Source: Candidatus Korarchaeum sp. (GTDB lineage Archaea; Korarchaeota; Korarchaeia; Korarchaeales; Korarchaeaceae). Taken from it: a stretch of DNA of 64,000 bases. Position numbers and translations under genes: made by a program. Positions 1 to 7,609 of the stretch are shown one piece after another; position 1 is the first letter of the stretch; each line of letters opens with the position of its first letter. The notes beneath the pieces were generated by a model. That model saw nothing but the letters and a program-made list of their open reading frames with translations, was not told the origin of the DNA and did not search any database. The stretch spans positions 461,594-525,593 of the forward strand of contig JAWAID010000002.1 in the NCBI GenBank assembly GCA_038888615.1. Direction: 5' to 3'.

Positions 1-44
1 TCATTTGCCCGGAAATTGAGGGATTCCTCCAAGCCCCATTGCGT

Positions 45-1202
45 CTATTTCCCCACTATCGGCATCAGTACGTTCATTAACCTCCTAGCAGACTCCTCCA
101 AGGAGAACCTAGACGCTACCTCTCGGCATATCCCTCCATCGTCCCTGAGCTCTGGGATCCTCTCAAGAGATCTCATCAGGGACTCAGCCGTCATCTCCTC
201 CTGGAATATCGCGAGAGGGCACTCGTCCACAACCCATAGGGTACCCGGGAGCGGGCTAGCTATGAAGGGCTTACCCAAGGCCATGAGTTCGAGCACCTTC
301 GTCGGGACCTGATACCTCCACCTAGGCTCGCTCGGTAGCCAGGCGATCCCAGCGAATGCCTTCCTCAGGACACAGGGGACCACTTCCAGGGGGACTCTCC
401 CTAAGTAAACCACTCTAGCATCCTCAAGGCTCCTTATGAGTCCGACAGCTGGGCCCTCCCCCAAGAAAGCCAAGCCATATTCATCAGAGTCCAATTTCCT
501 GAAGCTCTCGATTACCCTCAGGATCCCTCTCCTTTCGTCTATTACACCATGGTAGATCAGCACCCTTCTTCCTGAGTCGAGGAATTCGAGGGACCTCTCA
601 CTCAGATATTTCTTGAGCGCTTCCTCACAGCCCTCGGGCGTGTTGAGGAACTCTGTGGATAGTACTGATGGTACTACCGCAACTTTACGGGCTCCAACGT
701 ACTTACCAATCTCCTCAGCCTCGAAGGGGCTTATTGCTGTGAACCTATCGACGAAAAAGCGTCCTAATATGAGGCAAGCTCTGTAGAACAAGTTCTTAGG
801 GTGGAGAGGGTTATTCACGATCGGGCGACTCAGAACGAGGGAGACTCCCTTGAGATCCCTTCTCAAGATCTTAGCCACTATGAAGGACGGTATGAGCGGA
901 TAATCGAAAATAACAATTCTAGAGGAGCACCTCATGATTTCTACAGCTCTCTTTATCACGTATAAGTAGTAAAATAACTGGCCGCTCTCTAAGCCCCTAG
1001 GAACCTCTATTCCACGGATCTCACAGAGTTCCTTGTCAAGGGATAATCCTTCCTTCGAGAACACCTTGATGCTCAACCGAGCCCCGTAAATCTTAGAGAA
1101 GCTTTCGAACATTCTTATCAAGGATGCCCCGTGCGGTAGATCGAGCCACATATCGGAGCTCACGATGTCGAACCGCATTGTCTCGTCTCCGCAGTGTAGC
1201 AT
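45..1202 (-). CDS. GT4-like glycosyltransferase (group 1)
   Basis: A 385-residue protein with the two-Rossmann-fold layout of retaining GT-B glycosyltransferases. The C-terminal half has YHGVIDERRG, LAFLGEGP and the late LELMALGKPFIAS segment, where the family binds the sugar nucleotide. It should transfer a sugar from a nucleotide donor at the cytoplasmic membrane face; donor and acceptor cannot be read from sequence. GGAGGT lies 8 nt before the ATG at 1202; a second ATG at 1178 is possible. It is transcribed away from the sulfate-activation cluster. A link to sulfated glycans would be speculation. Confidence 0.8.
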   Translation of the reverse strand: MLHCGDETMRFDIVSSDMWLDLPHGASLIRMFESFSKIYGARLSIKVFSKEGLSLDKELCEIRGIEVPRGLESGQLFYYLYVIKRAVEIMRCSSRIVIFDYPLIPSFIVAKILRRDLKGVSLVLSRPIVNNPLHPKNLFYRACLILGRFFVDRFTAISPFEAEEIGKYVGARKVAVVPSVLSTEFLNTPEGCEEALKKYLSERSLEFLDSGRRVLIYHGVIDERRGILRVIESFRKLDSDEYGLAFLGEGPAVGLIRSLEDARVVYLGRVPLEVVPCVLRKAFAGIAWLPSEPRWRYQVPTKVLELMALGKPFIASPLPGTLWVVDECPLAIFQEEMTAESLMRSLERIPELRDDGGICREVASRFSLEESARRLMNVLMPIVGK

Positions 1203-1320
1203 CTTGAGGACCTCCGGTTTCGTGGTTCGCGGGATAAATTAAGCTTTGTAACTGGTCCGGGAGAGATGCCATGGGGCTCCGTTATAACCACGACCCGCAG
1301 GGCATCTGTCTGGAGTCGAC

Positions 1321-1369
1321 TTGAATTTATAAGGGTAACATAACCCTTTAATTACATTTAATTAAGGGT
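1321..1369 (+). promoter_or_regulatory. Promoter and candidate operator of the RHH-sat cluster
   Basis: A TATA-like stretch at 1321-1332 is followed by AAGGGT at 1331-1336, its complement ACCCTT at 1343-1348 and AAGGGT again at 1364-1369. Two TTTAATTA copies start at 1347 and 1357, exactly 10 bp apart. The repeats sit where transcription should begin, so a bound repressor would block initiation. The first gene downstream is a ribbon-helix-helix protein, a natural autoregulator. Binding is inferred. Confidence 0.45.
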
Positions 1370-1374
1370 GATGG

Positions 1375-1623
1375 ATGTATAGGGGGATCGTCATGGAAGA
1401 TGAGGAGAGGAAGTATACCACCGTATCGATACCTAAACCCCTCTACGATAAGATCAAGAAGAGGATAGAAGGCACTGGGTTCACATCGGTCTCCGATTAT
1501 GTGGTCTATGTGCTTAGGGAAGTCCTTGCGAGTTTAGAAGAGGAGGAAAAGAGGGAGGTATTCAGTAAGGAAGAGGAAGAGAAGATAAAGGAGAAACTGA
1601 GGGCATTGGGGTACATCGACTAA
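1375..1623 (+). CDS. Ribbon-helix-helix (CopG/MetJ-type) regulator
   Basis: A small charged protein of 82 residues. The N-terminal TTVSIPKPLYDKIKKRI followed by GFTSVSDYVVYVLREVL is the beta strand and two helices of the RHH DNA-binding fold; a Glu/Lys-rich coiled tail follows. Such proteins bind inverted or tandem operator half-sites as dimers. It is the first gene of the sulfate-activation cluster, 13 nt before sat, and its promoter holds repeated motifs, so it probably senses sulfate-pathway status or simply autoregulates. Two starts are possible: 1375 (GGTG upstream) or ATG 1393 (AGGGGGAT upstream). Confidence 0.75.
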   Translation: MYRGIVMEDEERKYTTVSIPKPLYDKIKKRIEGTGFTSVSDYVVYVLREVLASLEEEEKREVFSKEEEEKIKEKLRALGYID

Positions 1624-1636
1624 TCCGGGTGGTCCG

Positions 1637-2776
1637 TTGGTATCCAAGCCTCACGGTGGAAGACTTGTAAGGAGACTAGTTTCCCCCAGGACCAGGGAGA
1701 GGGTATTAGAGGAGGAGCACGAGTACCCACACTTGGAAATAGACCATGGAGAAGCGTTAGATGCGGAGAACATAGCCCATGGGGTTTACTCCCCGTTAGA
1801 GGGCTTCATGGATAGGAACGATTTCGAGTCCGTTGTAAGAGATATGAGGCTTTCCGATGATACCCCTTGGACGATCCCGATAGTGCTCAGCGTCGATGAA
1901 CGGAACTTCACGGAGGGTGATATCATACTGCTCTACCATGACGGCTTAGCGATCGCTAGAATGCATGTAGAGGATATCTTCACATACGATAAGAGGGTAT
2001 TAGCTGAGAGGGTCTTCAAGACAACGGATCCCGAGCATCCAGGAGTGATGAAAGTTTACTCTATGGGGAGTCACCTGATCGGAGGAAAGATAGAGCTCCT
2101 GAACGAGTTACCGAATCCCTTCGCGAAATACACGCTCAGACCCTATGAGACTAGGATACTATTCAGAGAAAGGGGGTGGAAGACTATAGTAGCTTTTCAG
2201 ACGAGAAACGTCCCCCACAATGGGCATGAGTACATCCAGAAAGCAGCTCTGAACTTCGTTGATGGTCTATTCATAAATCCGGTCATCGGGAGGAAGAAAA
2301 AGGGGGACTTTAAAGACGAGGTGATAATAAGGGCCTATGAAGCGCTCTTTGAACACTACTTCCCAAGGAACTCAACGGTGCTGGCTGCAGTAAGGTATGA
2401 GATGCGATATGCAGGGCCTAGAGAGGCGATACATCACGCGATAATGAGGAAGAACTTCGGAGCTACCCACTTCATAATAGGGAGAGATCACGCTGGAGTG
2501 GGGAATTACTACGATCCATACGAAGCCTGGGAGATATTCAACCTCTTTCCGGACCTCGGCATAATACCTATGTTCATAAAGGAGGCTTTCTATTGTAGGA
2601 AGTGCGGCAGCATGGTTAACGCGAAGATCTGTCCCCACGATGAGGGCTTTCATGCCAGGATAAGCGGGACCCATCTCAGGGAGATGATCGCTAGGGGAGA
2701 AGCTCCGCCGGAGTACATGATGAGACCCGAGATCTATAAGGCGATAAAGGGTTTCGAGAACCCCTTCGTAGAGTGA
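1637..2776 (+). CDS. sat: Sulfate adenylyltransferase (ATP sulfurylase)
   Basis: Makes adenosine 5'-phosphosulfate (APS) and pyrophosphate from ATP and sulfate in the cytoplasm. At 379 residues it has the archaeal length. The ATP-binding QTRNVPHNGHE is at 188-198 and GRDHAGVG at 282-289. C320, C323, C332 and a nearby His (334 or 339) form the structural zinc site seen in archaeal and thermophilic enzymes. The start is TTG with GGTGGT just upstream. It lies in an operon with an RHH regulator, an AP-superfamily hydrolase and APS kinase. No APS or PAPS reductase is nearby, so the APS may go to sulfate transfer rather than assimilation. Confidence 0.95.
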   Translation: MVSKPHGGRLVRRLVSPRTRERVLEEEHEYPHLEIDHGEALDAENIAHGVYSPLEGFMDRNDFESVVRDMRLSDDTPWTIPIVLSVDERNFTEGDIILLYHDGLAIARMHVEDIFTYDKRVLAERVFKTTDPEHPGVMKVYSMGSHLIGGKIELLNELPNPFAKYTLRPYETRILFRERGWKTIVAFQTRNVPHNGHEYIQKAALNFVDGLFINPVIGRKKKGDFKDEVIIRAYEALFEHYFPRNSTVLAAVRYEMRYAGPREAIHHAIMRKNFGATHFIIGRDHAGVGNYYDPYEAWEIFNLFPDLGIIPMFIKEAFYCRKCGSMVNAKICPHDEGFHARISGTHLREMIARGEAPPEYMMRPEIYKAIKGFENPFVE

Positions 2777-2804
2777 TCCTATGGAGTGTTGTCGGGTGAA
2801 CTCA

Positions 2805-4196
2805 ATGGAAGAGCTAGTTGAGAAGGTCTTCGTGATAGGATTGGACTCCGCACCTCCGGAGCTCCTCTTCAATAGGTTCTCGGAGATGCTTCCCAATATC
2901 AGGAGGATCCTCTCGATGTCCACCCACGGGCCCATGAGGAGCACCGTACCAGCTATAACGATACCGGCATGGGCCGTCATGGTCACGGGAAAGACCCCTG
3001 GGGAGCTTGGGCTATACGGCTTCAGGCACAGGAGGGAGGGGACTTACAACGAGATCTGGATACCTCACAGCATGGCGATCAAGGAGCCAACTGTGTGGGA
3101 TTACTTAGCTGAGAGGGAGAGGAGGTCCATACTGGTGGGGATACCCCCGAGCTATCCCCCGAGGAAGGTCAAGGGCATCATGGTGAGCTGCTTCCTCACA
3201 CCCGATCGGAGCTCCGAGTACACCTACCCTCCCGAGCTGAGAGGGGAGATAGAGAGACTGGTTGGGGAGTACATTTTCGATGTCGTCTTCAGGAAGGAGG
3301 ACAGGGATGAAGTGAAGGAGAGGCTCTGGGAGATGACTAGGAGGAGGTTCGAAGTCATAAGGTACTTGATTGAGGAAAAAGATTGGGAATACTTCCAGTT
3401 CGTTGAGATAGGACTCGATAGAGTCCATCATGCCTTCTGGAAGTACTTCGATGAGAACCATCACCTGTACCCCGGCAGAAACGCGTACGAGAGCGTCATC
3501 CCGGATTACTACAAGCTCATTGATGAGGAAATCGGGAAAACATTAAAGTTAATTGACCTAAATAAGACCGCTATTTTAATAGTTTCCGATCATGGAGTAA
3601 AGGCTATGAAGGGAGCTTTTGCTATGAATCAATGGATGATCGAAGAAGGCTTACTGAAGGTGAGGAACCCAGAGCTCCTCAAGGAGGGGAAGCAAGTGAG
3701 GTTCGAAGAGCTCGATGTGGACTGGAGCTCCTCCAAAGCATGGGCCTGGGGAGGTTACTACTCAAGGGTCTTCATAAACCTGAAGGGAAGGGATCCTGAG
3801 GGTATGGTGAATGAGAGGGAGTACGATAAGGTTAGAGATGAGGTCGCTGACCTGATCAGGGGGATAAGAGGACCAAACGGGGAGAAGTGGGAGAACAAGA
3901 TATTTTACCCCGAACTCATATACCCCAAGGCCATCGGGGACAGGCCGGATATGCTAGTATACCTGGATGACCTGAACTGGAGGGCAGCTGGGACCTTAGG
4001 TCATGGGACGAATTATCTAGCTGAGAACGACACAGGCCCGGACGATGCTGTCCACTCAGAGTATGGGGTCTTCTCCCTCTATCTCCCCGGTTCTGAGGGA
4101 GCCAATAATGTTGAACTCACCATATATGACTTCGCCCCCACCGTGCTGAAGCTGTTCGGTATCGAGGTTCCCCTTAGGGGAAGGAGCTTGGTCTGA
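2805..4196 (+). CDS. Alkaline-phosphatase-superfamily phosphodiesterase
   Basis: A protein of about 463 residues in the type I phosphodiesterase/nucleotide pyrophosphatase branch. Seen are VIGLDSAPPELLF (first metal Asp), a Thr nucleophile region in TIPAWAVMVTGKTPGE, GLDRVHHAFW and SDHGVKAM (metal Asp/His pairs), and a late GHG and HSEYG. It sits between sat and the APS kinase gene, an arrangement also known in Thermococcales, so it could hydrolyse PAP, APS or pyrophosphate-type products to pull the pathway forward; that is inference. The ATG at 2805 is preferred because GGTGA stands 5 nt before it; an in-frame ATG at 2781 also exists. Confidence 0.8.
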   Translation: MEELVEKVFVIGLDSAPPELLFNRFSEMLPNIRRILSMSTHGPMRSTVPAITIPAWAVMVTGKTPGELGLYGFRHRREGTYNEIWIPHSMAIKEPTVWDYLAERERRSILVGIPPSYPPRKVKGIMVSCFLTPDRSSEYTYPPELRGEIERLVGEYIFDVVFRKEDRDEVKERLWEMTRRRFEVIRYLIEEKDWEYFQFVEIGLDRVHHAFWKYFDENHHLYPGRNAYESVIPDYYKLIDEEIGKTLKLIDLNKTAILIVSDHGVKAMKGAFAMNQWMIEEGLLKVRNPELLKEGKQVRFEELDVDWSSSKAWAWGGYYSRVFINLKGRDPEGMVNEREYDKVRDEVADLIRGIRGPNGEKWENKIFYPELIYPKAIGDRPDMLVYLDDLNWRAAGTLGHGTNYLAENDTGPDDAVHSEYGVFSLYLPGSEGANNVELTIYDFAPTVLKLFGIEVPLRGRSLV

Positions 4197-4206
4197 GGCG
4201 GTTGGG

Positions 4207-4743
4207 ATGCAGGAGAAGCAGAGGGGATTCGCGATATGGATAACGGGACCTAGTGGGTCCGGGAAGACGACGTTAGCGGAAGCTCTAGCTAGGAGGCTCA
4301 GGGAAATGGGTCTCAAGGTGGAGGTGCTGGACGGTGATGCGATAAGGAACACCCTATACCCTGAGCTGGGGTTCACTAGGGAGGCCAGGGAGATGCACAA
4401 CAGGATCGTCATCTATATGGCTAAACTTCTCTCCAGGAACGGTATTATAGCTATAATCTCACTGATATCCCCGTTCAGAGCGATCAGGGAGTCGGCTAGG
4501 CGTGAGATAGGGGACTTCATCGAGGTTTACGTTTATGCGCCTCTCGAGGTAAGGATCCAGAGGGACCCAAAGGGGCTCTACGGTAAAGCTTTGAGGGGGG
4601 AGGTTAGGGACTTAACCGGTTACGATGGGAGTTACGAGGAGCCCGAAAACCCTGACGTTAGGGTGGACTCCTCCAAAATGGCTATCGAGGATGAGGTGGA
4701 GGCCGTGATCAGGAGGGCAAGGGAGATGGGCCTCCTCCCCTGA
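4207..4743 (+). CDS. cysC: Adenylylsulfate (APS) kinase
   Basis: Phosphorylates APS at the 3' position to give PAPS, the universal sulfate donor. At 178 residues it has normal length. It shows Walker A GPSGSGKTT near residue 15, the substrate-binding DGDAIRNTLYPELGFT, and the lid segment with DPKGLYGKALRGE and LTGYDGSYE. It lies 10 nt after the phosphodiesterase gene, the last of the co-directional sat operon before a new promoter. Together with sat it forms a complete sulfate-to-PAPS route. Confidence 0.95.
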   Translation: MQEKQRGFAIWITGPSGSGKTTLAEALARRLREMGLKVEVLDGDAIRNTLYPELGFTREAREMHNRIVIYMAKLLSRNGIIAIISLISPFRAIRESARREIGDFIEVYVYAPLEVRIQRDPKGLYGKALRGEVRDLTGYDGSYEEPENPDVRVDSSKMAIEDEVEAVIRRAREMGLLP

Positions 4744-4747
4744 TGCG

Positions 4748-4787
4748 AATATTTAAATTTAATTAAAAGTAGTTAAACTTAATTAAA
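4748..4787 (+). promoter_or_regulatory. Promoter of the TSUP gene with TTAATTAA repeats
   Basis: An AT-rich stretch inside a GC-balanced region. A TATA-like element at about 4750-4760 is followed by TTAATTAA copies starting at 4759 and 4779, 20 bp (two helical turns) apart. The same core occurs as tandem copies at 1347 and 1357 before the RHH gene, so both ends of the cluster may share one regulator. Confidence 0.4.
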
Positions 4788-4818
4788 TTACATTAACGCT
4801 CCACGAGGTGCTTGCTGG

Positions 4819-5544
4819 ATGTGGTCTTACGTAATGCTGGCAGGCTTCATCGCCGAACTCATAGATTCCTCACTTGGCATGGCTTACGGGGTGATATCAA
4901 ACTCGATCCTCCTATCCTTAGGTTTCGGAGCTGCCCTAGCCAGCGCAACGGTTCATAGTTCGGAGGTATTCCTCACAATAGCTTCTGGTTTATCTCATAT
5001 TCGGCTCGGGAACATGGATAGAAAGCTCTTCCTTTCCCTTCTAATCCCTGGCAGCACTTCCGCGGTCCTCGGTGCCTATGTCCTCTCATCAGTAGACACA
5101 TCTTTTCTAAAGCCTCTGATACAGAGTTATCTCATTATGATGGGCGTTCTAATAATCCTAAGGTCTAGGGGGGTAGTCGTGAAGGGACTCAGGGTGAGAC
5201 CATCCCTCCTAGGATTCATCGGAGGCTTTCTAGATGCTACTGGAGGTGGGGGATGGGGACCTGTGGTTACAGGGACCCTTATCGCTAATGGATCTGATGT
5301 GAGAAAAACGATAGGCTCTGTCAACGCATCAGAGTTCTTCGTAACCGTTAGCCAGACCATCACCTTTCTCATATTCTCAAAGGTCTCCTGGGACTACACC
5401 CTCTTCCTATTAGTAGGAGGAATACCTTCCGCCTTCCTAGGGGCTTACTTATGTAGCAGGATAAAGAGAGATAAGCTAATGACTATAGTGGGGATGGCGA
5501 TAATCGTTATCAATACTTATGGTATAATGATTAAAATTGTATAA
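4819..5544 (+). CDS. TSUP-family (TauE/SafE) sulfur-compound permease
   Basis: A 241-residue polytopic membrane protein with about eight hydrophobic segments and the family's duplicated glycine-rich loops (SLGMAYGVISNS near the start, GGFLDATGGGGWGP in the middle). TSUP proteins move sulfite, sulfonates, sulfate or thiosulfate-related anions across the membrane. Its position directly after sat and cysC suggests sulfate uptake or export of a sulfur product; direction cannot be read. It has its own promoter. Confidence 0.85.
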   Translation: MWSYVMLAGFIAELIDSSLGMAYGVISNSILLSLGFGAALASATVHSSEVFLTIASGLSHIRLGNMDRKLFLSLLIPGSTSAVLGAYVLSSVDTSFLKPLIQSYLIMMGVLIILRSRGVVVKGLRVRPSLLGFIGGFLDATGGGGWGPVVTGTLIANGSDVRKTIGSVNASEFFVTVSQTITFLIFSKVSWDYTLFLLVGGIPSAFLGAYLCSRIKRDKLMTIVGMAIIVINTYGIMIKIV

Positions 5545-5912
5545 ACTTTCACCCATAGAGTCTTCATGGTCTTCTTATAAATTCATCTAGCCCTGTTCGA
5601 GCACTCAAGCTCTCAGGAGGTGGAGTGTGCAGAGTAGGGAGTGACTTAAGCTAAGTTGGTCACAAGGAACGACGATCGAAGTATCTTGGGGCTAATAAGT
5701 CAACGTTTATCGAGCGTTCATAATACGCTTTCTCACTCAGAGGAGCTTCAGCAGGACCGCTTTGGTTAGGCTCCTCATGACTATCATCACACCTTTCGTA
5801 ACGCCACTCCGAGGAGTTAGCTTCACACTGCCTTAAGCATGCTCACTGTTTTTAGAGGTCCATCTCGGTATCCCTTGAGGATACGGGAGGTGAGGTTCCG
5901 TCTTCCGTTGGA
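5545..5912. other. Non-coding, apparently decayed stretch
   Basis: No open frame with recognisable protein content on either strand, no tRNA-like fold and no repeat. It leads into the broken HEPN gene and is probably old decayed coding DNA. Confidence 0.5.
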
Positions 5913-6268
5913 TTGGGGCTCCTCCGCAAACGCGCTGAGGACTTCCTTCGGAACGCTGAATATCCGATGAGCATCAATGAGTGAGATTTGGCTGTCTTCA
6001 GTTTGGAGCAGTACTGTCAGCTCATACTGAAGTACAAGTTGCTCTCGAGGGGAGTTCCTACGTTGGGTCCCACTCCTTGAGGAGGCTGATAAGGGAGCTG
6101 GCTGAGGTGGAGCCCGGAGCCTCAGCGCTCCTAGAGGACGAGGCAAACCTTCACTACGTAGCCAGACTCGAGGAAGCTCACACAGCGTCAAGGTACATTC
6201 CTTATAACTACGAGGAGAAAGAAGTTAGAAACCTATATGAATTTGTGATTGAAAAGTTAAATCATTGA
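5913..6268 (+). pseudogene. HEPN-domain gene, broken by stop and frameshift
   Basis: Conceptual translation from TTG 5913 gives RAEDFLRNAEYPMSINE, an in-frame TGA at 5982-5984, then DLAVFSLEQYCQLILKYKL, the typical HEPN helix pair. Near 6058-6066 the frame shifts and continues as HSLRRLIRELAEVEPGA and LHYVARLEEAHTASRYIP to a stop at 6268. Intact HEPN proteins of this type (PF05168 class) pair with MNT nucleotidyltransferases, and an MNT remnant follows directly. Two independent lesions make sequencing error less likely than true decay. Confidence 0.75.
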
Positions 6269-6306
6269 TGAAGAAAGGCCTAGATGGGTAAGATGTCTGG
6301 GAGAGC

Positions 6307-6498
6307 TTGATCGCGGCCAGGAAACTCAGGGAGGTAGCGAGGGCCCTCGATCCGGCGGCAGGGGTGTACCTCTTCGGTTCAGCAGTCAGGGGGAAGCTGA
6401 CAGCTCTAAGCGATATCGATATACTCATTTTAACGGAGAGAACCGATCTGAAGTATGAAATAATGATAAAGGTTTATAAGAACGTCGAAGATCCGTAG
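6307..6498 (+). pseudogene. Truncated MNT nucleotidyltransferase
   Basis: A 63-residue reading frame from TTG with VYLFGSAVRGKLTALSDID, the catalytic GSx(n)DxD signature of minimal nucleotidyltransferases. It ends early in KVYKNVEDP, before the third acidic residue and the C-terminal helices found in full-length relatives of 110-170 residues. It follows the broken HEPN gene by 38 nt, so both halves of a toxin-antitoxin-like pair have decayed together. Confidence 0.7.
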
Positions 6499-7108
6499 AA
6501 ACTCACGCGGCCAATGGGAAACAGCTTGAAGGCTAGTACAGGAGTTTCATCCCTCACCTGAGGATATGGTGGAGGTCTAGCTAGCGGTAACGCGAACGGC
6601 AAACGACTTTAGAGCACCGTGGGACTTCAGAGAGGCTCGGTGACCTCAAGGGGTTACCTCACAGGACGTGTCTAGTCGTCCCAGCTAAGTATCACTGCTT
6701 CAACCACTCGTTCCCAGGCATCAGGGTCCCGAAAACACAGCACGGGAGCCCTCGAAGACCCGCCCAGCGATTGAAACCGGCTCCCCTTCTATACCATAGG
6801 GTCTATCCGGACAAGCAAAGGCAGCGGAGATAACGTGCAGTCCCGCTCATATGCGGTTACGCTTCAACGACACGAGTCCCACTCCACGGAGACCAGCTTC
6901 CGAGATCCTAAGAAGGCAGTCATAAATCGCCTTACCGCGGAGCGTGGATGCGATGAGTGAGAGGGCAAGGGATAACTCCCTATCGAGCCTCCAGGTAGTT
7001 CCGTCAGTACCTCCTCAATTGAAGCATTACCTAAGGGATTCGAGGATCCCGGGGATGGAGCTACCTGGCCCCTTCAAGCTCCGCAGCGATGATTCGGACC
7101 TCAGCCCA
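6499..7108. other. Decayed intergenic region
   Basis: About 600 bases without a credible gene on either strand. Short open frames here have no conserved look. Probably the eroded remainder of the MNT gene and a further lost gene; I could not name it. Confidence 0.4.
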
Positions 7109-7537
7109 TCACCTCAAGAACCTAGCTATCGCTTCGGCCATCCTCCTCGAGGGTCCTCTGAAATGCTCAGGGTCCCCCTCTCCTCCCCAATCTATCCCTG
7201 GGCAAGATAGTGAAGCTAGTATGAAGCCATCACCTACTATGAAGGGGTACCTCCTGCAGGTATCGGGCCTAAGCTCGTAAACGGAGCACCTATTATCGTT
7301 CAGAAATACGCAGGAACCGTCCTCCTTCAGCCTCATCCTGTAAGGAGCCCCCGTTAGATAGCGCTCCAGCTCGCTAGCTTCCTCATAGAACTCCGAGAAA
7401 CCTGAGCTCTCTAGCCTCCTCACATCCTCATCGTAAAGCATTATGGCTCTGTTCCTGCAGCAGTCACCGCATAGCTTACAGGAAAATCCGGGCATCCTCT
7501 CCACCTTCACGAAGTCCGAGATCACGGCCTCCATCAT
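7109..7537 (-). CDS. YkgJ-family cysteine-cluster protein
   Basis: A 142-residue protein with the CxxCGxCC signature (CKLCGDCC near residue 21), then NRCSVYELRPDTCRRYPF and a later LSCPG. This spacing is diagnostic of the YkgJ/CxxCxxCC family, thought to bind iron-sulfur or zinc. The molecular function is not established. The gene stands alone and is divergent from the FG-GAP protein gene. Confidence 0.85.
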   Translation of the reverse strand: MMEAVISDFVKVERMPGFSCKLCGDCCRNRAIMLYDEDVRRLESSGFSEFYEEASELERYLTGAPYRMRLKEDGSCVFLNDNRCSVYELRPDTCRRYPFIVGDGFILASLSCPGIDWGGEGDPEHFRGPSRRMAEAIARFLR

Positions 7538-7609
7538 ATCGCCCCACGCTCATAATGTAGGAATACCCCGATATTACAAGCTGAGCATCCCCTTTTTTCC
7601 ACCCCACCC

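Noticed and set aside
2372-2986. Open frame of 204 codons on the minus strand across the sat/phosphodiesterase border
   Set aside because: Both strongly supported plus-strand genes cover it; no family signature.
5823-6191. Open frame of 122 codons on the minus strand
   Set aside because: It is the shadow of the HEPN pseudogene on the plus strand and has an unnatural Pro/Arg/Ser-rich content.
6499-7108. Possible tRNA or structured RNA in the 600-base gap
   Set aside because: No TpsiC-like GTTCGAATC stretch with matching acceptor stem was found.
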